Assembly (NCBI GenBank): GCA_027489065.1
Contig: JAIYAM010000007.1
Coordinates: 1 to 44,280, forward strand
Length of the DNA: 44,280 nucleotides
Source of the DNA: Erythrobacteraceae bacterium
Lineage (GTDB): Bacteria; Pseudomonadota; Alphaproteobacteria; Sphingomonadales; Sphingomonadaceae
Direction of reading: 5' to 3'
Translations under genes and position numbers: made by a program
The notes under the pieces: generated by a model
The model's database searches: none
What the model saw: the letters and a program-made list of their open reading frames with translations, nothing else
Told to the model about the DNA's origin: nothing
Part shown: piece by piece, positions 23,456 through 32,304 of the stretch
Position numbering within the stretch: position 1 is the first letter of the stretch
Layout: each line of letters opens with the position of its first letter

Positions 23456-24475
23456 CTATGTGCGCGGGAAGGCCCGCACGCTCTCGGGGTCCGGGAGCAC
23501 GGAGTAGGTCTTTCCCGCATCGACCGGCAGGGCCGTCTCCACCGTGATCGACAAGCCGTCTGGGCTCTCCAGAAGCACGCGGGAGCGGGCGCCAAGCGGA
23601 TGGACATCGCGCACCCGGCAGCCGCGCGGATCGGGCACGGGCACCAGCCGGTCGGCCTGGACGAGGAGATCCAGCGCCGCTTCTGCGGGCAGTTCCCCGA
23701 TCAGCGCGCCGAGCGGCCACAGCCCGAAGGCGGTGTCGAGCCCTTCCTCTCTGGCAGCGCCGGCGATCACCTGCGCCCCGCCGAAAATCGCGCCGACCGC
23801 AGCGGTGGCGGGGGCCTCGTGGAGATCTTGCGGGGTGCCGAACTGGACGATGCGGCCCGCTTCCATCACCGCGATGCGGTCGGCGACGTCGAGCGCTTCG
23901 GCAGGGTCATGCGTAACCAGAACCACTGTCGATCCCGCCTCGCGCAGCAGGATGCGGCATTCGCGGCGCAGGGCACGGCGCAGGACGATGTCGACGCTGG
24001 CGAAGGGCTCGTCCATCAGCAGCACGTGCGGGCGCGGCGCCATCGCCCGGGCGAGCGCGGCACGCTGTTGCTGGCCGCCGGACAGCTCGTGCGGGTAGCG
24101 CCCACCCATCCCGGCGAGGCCCACGCGGGCGAGCCAGCTCTCCGCCTCGCCGCGCCGCTCCTTGGGCAGGCCGAAGGCGACGTTCGCCGCGAGCGTCATG
24201 TGCGGGAACAGCGCCCCGTCCTGGAACACCAGCCCCACGGGCCGCACCTCTGGCGGCGGGCTGCGGCGCGCATCGGCGAGCACTTCGCCGGCCAGTACGA
24301 CTTCGCCCTGCTGCACCGCGAGCAGCCCCGCCGCGAGGCCGAGGAGAGTTGACTTCCCGCAGCCCGACGCGCCAAGCAGGCAGGTGATCTCCCCCGCGGG
24401 CGCGGTGAAGCTGACGTCCTCCAGCGCCCTGACGGGCCCGTAAGCATGGGCAATATGACGGAATTCGAGGCTCAA
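23456..24475 (-). CDS. Ferric-iron ABC transporter ATP-binding protein (FbpC type)
   Basis: A 339-residue ABC ATPase: Walker A GASGCGKST (35-43), Q-loop LVFQDGALFPHMT, signature LSGGQQQRAALARA, Walker B VLLMDEPFASVD, switch THDPAEALDVADRI, followed by a C-terminal TOBE-like regulatory part (about 240-339) seen in FbpC/PotA-type proteins. The TTG at 24475 is the best start because homology begins at once (LSLEFRHIAHAYG). It diverges from the permease gene. Together with that permease and the binding lipoprotein it forms a complete importer. Confidence 0.92.
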   Translation of the reverse strand: MSLEFRHIAHAYGPVRALEDVSFTAPAGEITCLLGASGCGKSTLLGLAAGLLAVQQGEVVLAGEVLADARRSPPPEVRPVGLVFQDGALFPHMTLAANVAFGLPKERRGEAESWLARVGLAGMGGRYPHELSGGQQQRAALARAMAPRPHVLLMDEPFASVDIVLRRALRRECRILLREAGSTVVLVTHDPAEALDVADRIAVMEAGRIVQFGTPQDLHEAPATAAVGAIFGGAQVIAGAAREEGLDTAFGLWPLGALIGELPAEAALDLLVQADRLVPVPDPRGCRVRDVHPLGARSRVLLESPDGLSITVETALPVDAGKTYSVLPDPESVRAFPRT

Positions 24476-24505
24476 GTGACCGATCCAGCCCGATCTGATG
24501 CGGGG

Positions 24506-24523
24506 TTGCGAGTGAGCCGCATT
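24506..24523. promoter_or_regulatory. Possible Fur-box between divergent iron importer genes
   Basis: TTGCGAGTGAGCCGCATT contains the palindrome TGCGA-N5-CGCA and matches the stronger box at 23416 at 13 of 18 positions. It lies between the divergent ATPase and permease genes and overlaps the proposed permease start codon. Confidence 0.35.
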
Positions 24524-26182
24524 AGGCGTTTTGCGTCGCGTAACGCAAGCGCGGGGGCGGGCGGGGGCGCAGGCGGGTGGACCCTGGCGGCGCTCGTGCT
24601 CGCGCTGCTCGCGGGCCTGCCCCTCGCCGCGATCCTGTGGGAAGCGCTGACTGGCGACACCGGCGCCTTGCGCGAACTGGCCGACACGGTGCTGCCCACC
24701 TACATCCTCAACACGGCGCTGCTGATGCTGCTCGCTGGCGGGATCGCCGGGGTGACGGGGACGGGCTGCGCCTGGATCATCGCCGCGACCCGCTTTCCGG
24801 GGCGCCGCGTGCTCGGCTGGGCGCTGGTCCTGCCGCTGGCGCTTCCCGCTTACCTTTCGGCCTATCTCTATGCCGACATGCTCGACTTCGCGGGGCCGGT
24901 GCAGAGCGCCTTGCGCGGGCTGACCGGCTGGGGTGCGGGCGATTACTGGTTTCCCGGCATCCGTTCCTTGGGCGGCGGCGCCTTCGTGCTCGGCTCGGTG
25001 CTCTACCCTTATGTCTATCTGATCGCCCGCACCTCCTTCGCGACCCAGAGCACCACCCAGTTCCGCGCTGCGAGGAGCCTCGGAGCGGCGCCCGCCAAGG
25101 CTTTCTGGCACGTTGCCCTGCCCGCCGCGCGGCCGGCCATCGCAGGCGGCCTCGCACTGGTGCTGATGGAGGTGCTCGCCGATTTCGGGGTGGCGGACTA
25201 TTTTGCGATCCCCACCTTCTCAACCGGCATCTTCCGCAGCTGGCTGGCGATGGGCGACAAGGCGGCCGCGTTGAAACTTGCCGCCGTCATGCTGCTGTTT
25301 GTCATCGTGCTGGTCGCCTGGGAGGCGCACACCCGCTCCGGGCGCAGCGACAGCCGCGACGGGCTGGCGATGCGCGATGCCAACGAGCCGCTGGTGGCGC
25401 TCTCGCCGCTCGGCAAGGCGCTGGCCTTCGCCGCCTGCGCGGTGCCGGTATTGATCGGGTTCGTCCTTCCCGCGGGCTACCTCGCCAGCCTCGCCATGAC
25501 CGCCACCGCGCAGAGCGCCGCAGGCGACCTTGCGACCTATCTTGGGGGAAGCCTCAAACTCGGTCTCGCCGCCGCGAGCCTGTGCCTTTTCACGGCCCTC
25601 CTCCTCGCCTTCGCCCGCGCGCGCTCGGCCTCACGGGTCACCGCGAGCGCGATCCGGCTCGCGACATTGGGCTATGCCCTGCCCGGCGCGCTGCTCGCCG
25701 TCGGGCTGCTCGCCCCGCTCGGCGCCTTCGATCAGAGCCTCACGCGCTTCGCCCGAGACAATCTGGGCTGGAGCGGCGGACTGCTGCTGACGGGGACGAG
25801 CGCGATCCTCGTCTATGCGCTTGTCGTGCGGTTCCTGACGGTCGCCTACAATTCGGTGAGCGGCGGCCTTGCCCGCATTCCCCCAGGGCTCGATGCCGCC
25901 GCGCGCAGCCTCGGCGCGGGGCCTTCGCGGGTGCTCGCCCGGATCTACGCCCCGCTCCTTGCGCCGAGTCTGGCGGGCGCCGCCGCACTGGTGTTCATCG
26001 ATACCCTGCGCGAACTGCCCGCCACGCTGATCCTGCGCCCCTTCAATCTGGAAACCCTCGCCACCCGCACCTACCGCCTTGCCGGCGACGAGCGGTTGGT
26101 CGAAGCGGCGATCCCCGCGCTGATCCTGCTCGCTGCGGGGCTGTTGCCGGTGCTGGTGCTCAACCGGCTGGGGAAACGTTAG
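24512..26182 (+). CDS. Ferric-iron ABC transporter permease (FbpB type)
   Basis: A permease of about 556 residues with two homologous halves of about six membrane helices each, as in FbpB/SfuB. Each half ends with an EAA-type loop that contacts the ATPase: RAARSLGAAPAKAFWHVALPAARPAI and DAAARSLGAGPSRVLARIYAPLLAPSL. The GTG at 24512 has GGGG upstream and gives a short basic N-terminus; ATGs at 24446 and 24455 are possible but overlap the divergent ATPase gene. It ends 68 bp before bchI, so iron uptake borders the photosynthesis cluster. Confidence 0.9.
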   Translation: MSRIRRFASRNASAGAGGGAGGWTLAALVLALLAGLPLAAILWEALTGDTGALRELADTVLPTYILNTALLMLLAGGIAGVTGTGCAWIIAATRFPGRRVLGWALVLPLALPAYLSAYLYADMLDFAGPVQSALRGLTGWGAGDYWFPGIRSLGGGAFVLGSVLYPYVYLIARTSFATQSTTQFRAARSLGAAPAKAFWHVALPAARPAIAGGLALVLMEVLADFGVADYFAIPTFSTGIFRSWLAMGDKAAALKLAAVMLLFVIVLVAWEAHTRSGRSDSRDGLAMRDANEPLVALSPLGKALAFAACAVPVLIGFVLPAGYLASLAMTATAQSAAGDLATYLGGSLKLGLAAASLCLFTALLLAFARARSASRVTASAIRLATLGYALPGALLAVGLLAPLGAFDQSLTRFARDNLGWSGGLLLTGTSAILVYALVVRFLTVAYNSVSGGLARIPPGLDAAARSLGAGPSRVLARIYAPLLAPSLAGAAALVFIDTLRELPATLILRPFNLETLATRTYRLAGDERLVEAAIPALILLAAGLLPVLVLNRLGKR

Positions 26183-26250
26183 CCGAAAGTGTAACGCCAG
26201 CTTGTCAGATGGCTTGTCCAAAGCTGCCTGTTCGCTACAAGGCGAGGCAC

Positions 26251-27252
26251 ATGGCACGCTTCCCTTTTTCCGCGATCGTCGGTCAGGACGAGATGAAACA
26301 GGCGCTGCTGATCGCCGCCGTCGACCCCAGCATCGGGGGTGTGATGGTGTTCGGCGACCGCGGCACGGGCAAATCCACCGCCGCCCGCGCGCTCGCCGCG
26401 CTGATGCCACCGATCATGGCGGCAGAGGGCTGCCCCTATGGTGCCTCCAAGGAAGATCAGGCGCGCTATCCCGACGTGGTCGGCGCGGGCAAGATGGTGA
26501 GCCGCCCGGTTCCTTTCGTCGACATGCCGCTGGGCGCGACCGAGGATCGGGTGATCGGCAGCCTCGATCTGGAACGCGCCCTGCGATCGGGCGAGAAGGC
26601 TTTCGAGCCGGGGCTGCTGGCGAAAGCCCATCGCGGGTTCCTCTATATTGACGAGATCAACCTGCTCGAGGATCACCTCGTTGACCTGCTGCTCGATGTG
26701 GCGGCATCGGGCGAGAACGTGGTCGAGCGCGAGGGGCTGTCGGTGCGCCACCCCGCCAAGTTCGTGCTGATCGGCAGCGGCAACCCCGAGGAAGGCGAAC
26801 TGCGCCCACAATTGCTCGACCGCTTCGGGCTGTCGGTGGAGGTGCGCACGCCCAAGGACATCGAGGTGCGGATCGAGATCATGCGTCTGGTCGCCGCCAA
26901 CGAGGCTGACCCGCAGGCCTTCGCCGAGCGCTGGGCCGAAGCCGACGGGGCCATCCTCAAGCGCATTGCCAAGGGCAAGGCGAAGCTCCCCAAGCTTGTC
27001 CCCGGTGAGGACGTGCTGCGCGATGCCGCCGAGCTGTGCATGGCAGTCGGCGCGGATGGCCTTCGCGGCGAGCTCACCCTGATGCGCGCCGCGCGCGCGC
27101 TCGCAGCGCTGGAGGGCGCGAAGAGCGTCACCCGCAAGCACCTGCTCGCCATTGCGCCCTCGGCGCTACGCCACCGCTTGCGCCGCGACGTGCTCGACGA
27201 GACCGGCTCCACGGCACGCATCACCCGGGCGATCGCCGAGCTGTTCGGATGA
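26251..27252 (+). CDS. bchI: Magnesium chelatase ATPase subunit I
   Basis: A 333-residue AAA+ ATPase of the Mg-chelatase that inserts Mg2+ into protoporphyrin IX, the first step committed to bacteriochlorophyll. Walker A is GDRGTGKS (35-42), Walker B is FLYIDEINLLEDHLVDLLLDVAASG (D134-E135), with the AAA+ segment LIGSGNPEEGELRPQLLDRFGLSVEV. The ATG at 26251 has GAGG 7 bp upstream; an ATG at 26209 would add 14 poorly conserved residues. Its stop overlaps the bchD start (ATGA). A PpsR-like motif with one mismatch in the core (TGT-N12-TCA, 26190-26207) precedes it. Confidence 0.97.
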   Translation: MARFPFSAIVGQDEMKQALLIAAVDPSIGGVMVFGDRGTGKSTAARALAALMPPIMAAEGCPYGASKEDQARYPDVVGAGKMVSRPVPFVDMPLGATEDRVIGSLDLERALRSGEKAFEPGLLAKAHRGFLYIDEINLLEDHLVDLLLDVAASGENVVEREGLSVRHPAKFVLIGSGNPEEGELRPQLLDRFGLSVEVRTPKDIEVRIEIMRLVAANEADPQAFAERWAEADGAILKRIAKGKAKLPKLVPGEDVLRDAAELCMAVGADGLRGELTLMRAARALAALEGAKSVTRKHLLAIAPSALRHRLRRDVLDETGSTARITRAIAELFG

Positions 27253-28946
27253 TCTCCGATCCCGCCGCAGCCGATCCGCTCGACGATGCGGTGCTGGCGG
27301 CGCGACTTTTCACCCTCGCGCCGCGGGTCTTCAAGGGGCTGGTGCTGCGCGGCAGCAGCCCTGCGCGCGAGGCTTTGGTTGCTGCGCTGGGCGAAAGCAT
27401 CGCGCTGCGCCGCCTCCCCGGCCATGTCGACGACGAGCGGCTGCTGGGCGGCATCGACCTCGCCGCCAGCCTTTCCGCCGGGCGGCCGATCCGCCAGACC
27501 GGGCTGATCGAGGAAGCCGCCGGAGGCGCACTGATCGCCGCGATGGCCGAGCGGATGGACGGGGCAATCGCCGGCAGGCTCGCGCAGGCGCTGGACGACG
27601 GAGCGACCGCACTCGTGCTGCTCGACGATGCGGTCGATCCCGAAGAAGCCCCGCCGCAGAGCCTCGCCGAACGCCTCGCCTTCGCCTGCGATCTGTCTGC
27701 CTCGCGCCGCTGGCAGGGGGTGGAGCTTGCACCTGCAGCAGGAACGCTCGCCGACGTCGTCCCCCTCGACGAGGCACAGCTGCGCGCGCTCGCCGCCACG
27801 GCCGAGGCACTGGGGGTGGAATCCTTGCGGGCGCTGATCTTTGCCGGCGAGGCCACGCGCGGGCTCGCGGCGTTGGCCGGGCGCGCGCTTACGGACAGAT
27901 CCGACCTCGAAAGCGCGGTTCGCCTTGTCCTCGCCCCGCGCGCCACCCGCCTCCCCCCGCAGGAGGCCCCCGATGCGCCGCCCGAGGACCAGCCGCCTCC
28001 GCCGCCGGATGGAAACACCGAGGACCAATCCAACACCGACCAGCAGCAGCCCGAGCCCGACCTGTCCGAGCTGCTCGTCGAGGCGGCCAAGGCGGCGATC
28101 CCGGCGGACCTCCTTGCCAGCCTCGCCCAAGGCAAGGCCCCGCGCCGGTCGTCGAGCAGCGGCACCGGGCAGAAGCGAAAGGCGGCAACGCGCGGCAAGC
28201 CACTGGGCGCGCGTCCCGGAATGCCGCGCGGCGGGGCGAAGCTGGCGCTGATCGACTCGCTCAGGGCCGCCGTCCCCTGGCAGCAGGTGAGGCGGCGCGA
28301 GGCCGGGGCCGACGCCGGCTCCCCGATCCTCATGCGCAAGGAGGACCTGCGCATCCGCCGCTTCGAGGAGCGCGCGGCGCGGGTCACGATCTTCGCCGTC
28401 GACGCGTCGGGCTCCGCAGCGGCGGCGCGGCTGGCCGAAGCCAAGGGCGCGGTCGAGCTGATGCTGGGGCAGGCCTATGTCACCCGCTCGGAAGTGGCGC
28501 TCGTATCCTTCAGGGGCACCACCGCCGAACTGCTTCTGCCGCCGACCCGCTCGCTGACCCGCGCCCGGCGGCGCCTCGCCGAACTGCCCGGCGGAGGCGG
28601 CACGCCGCTCGCCCTCGGGCTCAATGCCGCACGCGAGGTCGCCGAAGCGGTGATCGCACGGGGGCGCAGCGCGGCGCTGGTGATCCTCACTGACGGGCGC
28701 GCCAACATCGCTGCCGACGGCTCACCCGGCCGCCCGCAGGCGAAGGAGGACGCAGAGGCCGCCGCGCGCGCCATTGCGGTGCGCGGCATCGATTCATTGG
28801 TGGTCGACATCTCCGCCCGCCCCGGCCCGGAGGGAGCCGCGCTCGCTGCTGCGCTCGGGGGCCGCTTCCTCGCCCTCCCCCGCGCCGATGCAAAGATGCT
28901 TACGGCTGCGATCAACGCCGTGCAGCCGGTGGGTAAGGCGGCGTGA
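27249..28946 (+). CDS. bchD: Magnesium chelatase subunit D
   Basis: A 565-residue subunit with three parts: an N-terminal AAA+-like domain without a working Walker A (as is normal for BchD), a central proline/acidic linker (PPQEAPDAPPEDQPPPPPDG near 235-260), and a C-terminal von Willebrand A domain with MIDAS DASGS at 385-389 and TDGRAN. It forms a platform with the BchI hexamer and couples ATP hydrolysis to Mg insertion by BchH, whose gene is not in this window. The start overlaps bchI by ATGA and the stop overlaps bchO by GTGA. Confidence 0.96.
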   Translation: MISDPAAADPLDDAVLAARLFTLAPRVFKGLVLRGSSPAREALVAALGESIALRRLPGHVDDERLLGGIDLAASLSAGRPIRQTGLIEEAAGGALIAAMAERMDGAIAGRLAQALDDGATALVLLDDAVDPEEAPPQSLAERLAFACDLSASRRWQGVELAPAAGTLADVVPLDEAQLRALAATAEALGVESLRALIFAGEATRGLAALAGRALTDRSDLESAVRLVLAPRATRLPPQEAPDAPPEDQPPPPPDGNTEDQSNTDQQQPEPDLSELLVEAAKAAIPADLLASLAQGKAPRRSSSSGTGQKRKAATRGKPLGARPGMPRGGAKLALIDSLRAAVPWQQVRRREAGADAGSPILMRKEDLRIRRFEERAARVTIFAVDASGSAAAARLAEAKGAVELMLGQAYVTRSEVALVSFRGTTAELLLPPTRSLTRARRRLAELPGGGGTPLALGLNAAREVAEAVIARGRSAALVILTDGRANIAADGSPGRPQAKEDAEAAARAIAVRGIDSLVVDISARPGPEGAALAAALGGRFLALPRADAKMLTAAINAVQPVGKAA

Positions 28947-29824
28947 GCCAGCTCGACTGGAACCGCGAAGGGTTGATCTGGCCGCACCGCGAGACGAGCA
29001 CTTTCGTAGCTGTGGGGCGTGCCCGCTGGCATGTTCAGCGCATGGGGTCCGGCCCCCCCTTGCTGCTGCTCCACGGCACCGGCGCCTCGGTCCATTCGTG
29101 GCGCGACCTGATGCCCTTGCTGGCGCGTGACTACGCCGTGACCGCCATCGACCTGCCCCGCCACGCCTTCACCACCGGGCACGATGCCTATGCGATGAGC
29201 CTGCCGTCCATGGCTCTCGAAATCGCCGGCCTGCTGAGGGCGCTGGAGCTCGAGCCTGCCGCCATCGTCGGCCACTCGGCGGGCGCGGCGCTCGGACTGC
29301 AACTGGCGCTGGCGCATGGCCACAAGGGGCCGATCATCGGGCTGAGCGCGGCGCTGCGGCCCTTCCCCGGCCCGCTCGCGCAGATCTTCCCGGCAGTGGC
29401 GAAAGCGCTGTTCATCAACCCGCTGGTGCCGCGGCTGTTCGCGGGCACGATCGACCTTGCCGGCGGAACGCAGCGCTTCATGTGGCGCTCGACCCATTCG
29501 CGGATCGATGCCGCGGGCATGGCCTGCTACCGCACCCTCCTGAAAAGCCCCGACCACGCCGGCGGCGGGCTGGCGATGATGGCGAACTGGGACCTGCCGA
29601 GTTTGCGGACACGCATGGGCGATGTCCCCAATCGGGTGCTGCTGATCCACGGCGCGCAGGATCCCGCGATCCCGCTCGACTGGGCGAAGGACGCGGCACG
29701 CTGGCTGCCGGATGCCCGGCTGGACGTGCTCCCCGGTCTCGGCCATCTTGCCCACGAGGAAGCGCCCGAGAAAGCCGCCGCGCTGATCGCAGGCTTCCTC
29801 GCGGGGCACAGTCAGGAGAGCTAG
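28943..29824 (+). CDS. bchO: BchO, alpha/beta hydrolase linked to Mg chelatase
   Basis: A 293-residue alpha/beta-hydrolase fold protein always found near bchI/bchD in purple bacteria. The oxyanion segment is LLLLHGTGASVHSW (44-47 HGTG), the nucleophile S112 lies in VGHSAGA and the probable catalytic His is in LPGLGHLAHEE near residue 272. Its exact reaction is not established; it is needed for efficient Mg chelation in Rhodobacter. The GTG start overlaps the bchD stop (GTGA). It is followed after 2 bp by a small membrane-protein gene. Confidence 0.93.
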   Translation: MSQLDWNREGLIWPHRETSTFVAVGRARWHVQRMGSGPPLLLLHGTGASVHSWRDLMPLLARDYAVTAIDLPRHAFTTGHDAYAMSLPSMALEIAGLLRALELEPAAIVGHSAGAALGLQLALAHGHKGPIIGLSAALRPFPGPLAQIFPAVAKALFINPLVPRLFAGTIDLAGGTQRFMWRSTHSRIDAAGMACYRTLLKSPDHAGGGLAMMANWDLPSLRTRMGDVPNRVLLIHGAQDPAIPLDWAKDAARWLPDARLDVLPGLGHLAHEEAPEKAAALIAGFLAGHSQES

Positions 29825-29826
29825 GA

Positions 29827-29994
29827 ATGCACGGCGGGCAATATGGCTGGATCGAGCTGGTGCTGTTCTACGGCCTCGCGATCGGGTTCGGGGTCTGGCA
29901 GTGGCTGAAGATGGACCGCATGCTCAAGAAGACCCGCGCGGAGAAAGCTGCCCGAGAGGCAGCCGAGCGCGACGACGCCCCGCCTGCCGCCTAG
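29827..29994 (+). CDS. 55-residue membrane protein at the end of the bchIDO operon
   Basis: The ORF has AGGAG 8-12 nt upstream and begins 2 bp after the bchO stop, so it is very likely translated. It encodes a short periplasmic end, one membrane helix (about residues 8-26, WIELVLFYGLAIGFGVWQW), then a strongly charged C-terminal helix KMDRMLKKTRAEKAAREAAERDD. I do not recognise the family. The topology (N-out, basic C-terminal inside) suits a membrane anchor or assembly factor. Its stop shares CTAG with the convergent hydroxylase gene. Confidence 0.75.
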   Translation: MHGGQYGWIELVLFYGLAIGFGVWQWLKMDRMLKKTRAEKAAREAAERDDAPPAA

Positions 29995-31454
29995 GCGTTT
30001 GGCGCGCTGGGCGCACCCATCATGGCCTGCCAGTGCTGCAACAAGTCACCCCGCTCTCCGCTGGCGAAGACATGGCGGTCAGGGCGGACGAGCACCGCCT
30101 GCGCGCCGTGCGCGTCGAGCCAGGCGGTGAGCGCCGGCGCAAAGGGCGCGAGCCGCGCCTCGCCCAGATCCGCGCGGTCGATGAGCCAGGCTCCCGGTCC
30201 GAGCACGTCGTCGAGCCGCGTGCCGTCGCTCGCCAAAGCTTGCGCGAAGTAGCTGCGCTCGCCGGGTGAGCCCGCGAGGAACGCCCCTTCGCCGAGCGGG
30301 GGATAGGCCGGAGGGCCCTCGGGCAGCTTGCCGAGCCTTCGGGCAAGGTCGAACTTCAGATCGCGCACCCATGCGCCCAGGCTGCTGGTGGTGCAGACCA
30401 TCCGGCCCATCATGACCGCCATGTCGATGGTGGCGCGCAGGTGGGGCGCGCGTTCGGGCTGGTAGGTGTCGAGTAGTGCGGCATCGGCTTCGCCTTTCGT
30501 CACCGCCGCCAGCTTCCACGCGAGGTTCGCGGCATCGCGCAGGCCCGAGCACAGGCCCTGCCCCGCGAAAGGCGGTGTCTGGTGGGCGGCATCGCCTGCG
30601 AGCAGGACACGGCCCTTGCGCCACTCGCGGGCAATCCGGGCGCGAAACGTGTAGACGGCGGTGCGCTCGATCCGCACCGCGCCTTCGACGTTCCACGGGG
30701 CAAGCAGGCGCGCCACGCTGTCTGGCGCGCTGATGCCTTCCGGGCTTTCGCCGGGCAGGATCATGAACTCCCAGCGGTGACGGCCGGCGCTCATCAGCAC
30801 GCAGGTGGTGGGCCTTTCCGGATCGCAGATCTGCAAGTTGGCGGTGGGGAGGCGCGCAGGATCATCGACGAGCACGTCGACCACCAGCCAGGCTTCCGCA
30901 AAGCCGAGGTCCGCAAAGGCGATGCCGCAGGCCTTGCGCACCGGGCTGCGCGCGCCGTCCGCGCCGACCAGCCAGCGGGCACGCAGGAGACGGTCACCCT
31001 CTGGCGTAGCAAATTCCGCGGTGATGCCGTCCCCGTCATCCTCGAAGGCGAGCATCTCCCAGCCGGAACGCAAGTCGGCGCTTGGCTGCCCTGCGAGCGC
31101 CCCGCGCAGCGCGGCTTCGACCGAGGGCTGGTGGATCATATTGGCAACTGGCCAGCCGCCCGCCCCCATTTGCCCGGCGCCGTCGAAGGACAGCAGCAGC
31201 TTGCCGCGCGCGTTGCGGAACTCGTATCGGTCGGCGCTGCGGCTGGTCGCCATCACCGCCTCGGCCGCGCCGGCTTCCTGAAGGATGCGCATCCCTTCGT
31301 GATCGATATGCGCCGCGCGCGGAAGCGGGTGGATCGCCGACTCCTTCTCCGCCACGATCACGCGCACGCCAGCCATTGCGAGCAGTGCGGCAAGCGTGAC
31401 GCCCGTCGGCCCGCCGCCGATGATTAACACGTCACAATCGTAACGGGCCGACAT
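29991..31454 (-). CDS. FAD-dependent aromatic hydroxylase (MhpA-like)
   Basis: A 487-residue class A flavoprotein monooxygenase. The N-terminal dinucleotide motif is DVLIIGGGPTGVTLAALLAMAGVRV, the middle FAD/NADPH-contact motif is WLVGADGARSPVRKA, and GRVLLAGDAAHQTPPFAGQGLCSGLRDAANLAWKLAAV is the second FAD motif. The overall plan is that of MhpA/PheA phenol-type hydroxylases, which insert one oxygen into an aromatic ring to give a catechol. It starts 4 bp after the FAH-family gene ends and is the last gene of the minus-strand module. Confidence 0.9.
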   Translation of the reverse strand: MSARYDCDVLIIGGGPTGVTLAALLAMAGVRVIVAEKESAIHPLPRAAHIDHEGMRILQEAGAAEAVMATSRSADRYEFRNARGKLLLSFDGAGQMGAGGWPVANMIHQPSVEAALRGALAGQPSADLRSGWEMLAFEDDGDGITAEFATPEGDRLLRARWLVGADGARSPVRKACGIAFADLGFAEAWLVVDVLVDDPARLPTANLQICDPERPTTCVLMSAGRHRWEFMILPGESPEGISAPDSVARLLAPWNVEGAVRIERTAVYTFRARIAREWRKGRVLLAGDAAHQTPPFAGQGLCSGLRDAANLAWKLAAVTKGEADAALLDTYQPERAPHLRATIDMAVMMGRMVCTTSSLGAWVRDLKFDLARRLGKLPEGPPAYPPLGEGAFLAGSPGERSYFAQALASDGTRLDDVLGPGAWLIDRADLGEARLAPFAPALTAWLDAHGAQAVLVRPDRHVFASGERGDLLQHWQAMMGAPSAPNA

Positions 31455-31458
31455 CGGG

Positions 31459-32301
31459 TCAGCCCTCGGCGATCATGGTGCCCTCGATGTGGCCGAGGCG
31501 GTCGATCTCGGTCCTCACCACATCCCCCGCCTTCAAGAACTGGCGAGGGTCCATCGCCGCGCCGATCCCGCCTGGCGTGCCGGTGAACAGGCAATCGCCC
31601 GGCTCCAGCGTCATGCCCACCGAAAGGTGCTCGACCTGCTGCCATACGTCGTAGACGAGGTGCCGCGTGTTCGAGTTCTGCCGCTCCTCGCCGTTGACAT
31701 AGCAGCGGATGCCGAGATCGTGCGGATCGCCCAGCTCATCGGCGGTGACGATCCACGGGCCCATCGGTGCGTGGGTGTCGAAGCTCTTGCCCAGGGACCA
31801 TTGCGGCACGGCGTGCTGCCACATCCGCTCGGTGACGTCGTTACCGACGCAATAGCCGAAGATCGCGGCGGGCGCGTCGGCGGCGGCGATGTGCTTGCCG
31901 CCTGCGCCGATCACCGCGACGAGTTCGGCCTCGTAATCGGGCGTCATGGTGCCGCGAGCGATCAGGATCGGGTCGTAGGGCGCGTTGACGCTGGTCTGCG
32001 CCTTGGTGAACCACACCTGCCGCTCGGGCGTGCCGAGGCCGCTTTCGGCGATGTGGTCGGCATAGTTGAGGCCGATCGCGAAGATCTTGCCGGGACGCTG
32101 GACCGGCGCTTCGAGCTTCACGTCGCCAAGCGGAATGCCGCCGTCGCCGATTGCGGCCTTGGCCTCGAGCCCGGGCTTGAGGCTGTCCCATTCGCGGATC
32201 AGGTCGATCATGGTTCCGGGCACGCCGGACGGGATCACCGCATCGCCGACGACGATCCCGGTGCGGGTGTGGCCGGCGTGGGTGAAGGTGCAGAGCTTCA
32301 T
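31459..32301 (-). CDS. Fumarylacetoacetate hydrolase family protein
   Basis: A 280-residue FAH-domain protein: KIFAIGLNYADHIAES, the metal-binding PDYEAELVAVIGAGGKHI (Glu-x-Glu), FGYCVGNDVTERMWQ, the later THAPMGPWIVTADELGDP and the conserved SVGMTLEPGDCLFTGTPGGIGAAMDP. Such enzymes hydrolyse or isomerise/decarboxylate 2-oxo acids formed after ring cleavage. With a hydroxylase on one side and an extradiol dioxygenase on the other, it probably processes the ring-cleavage product. The gaps to both neighbours are 3-4 bp, so all three are one operon. Confidence 0.92.
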   Translation of the reverse strand: MKLCTFTHAGHTRTGIVVGDAVIPSGVPGTMIDLIREWDSLKPGLEAKAAIGDGGIPLGDVKLEAPVQRPGKIFAIGLNYADHIAESGLGTPERQVWFTKAQTSVNAPYDPILIARGTMTPDYEAELVAVIGAGGKHIAAADAPAAIFGYCVGNDVTERMWQHAVPQWSLGKSFDTHAPMGPWIVTADELGDPHDLGIRCYVNGEERQNSNTRHLVYDVWQQVEHLSVGMTLEPGDCLFTGTPGGIGAAMDPRQFLKAGDVVRTEIDRLGHIEGTMIAEG

Positions 32302-32304
32302 GGG

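Noticed and set aside
24577..26250. Long open extension upstream of bchI in the same frame
   Set aside because: It lies over the iron permease in another frame, is arginine-rich without domains, and bchI has its own ATG and ribosome binding site.
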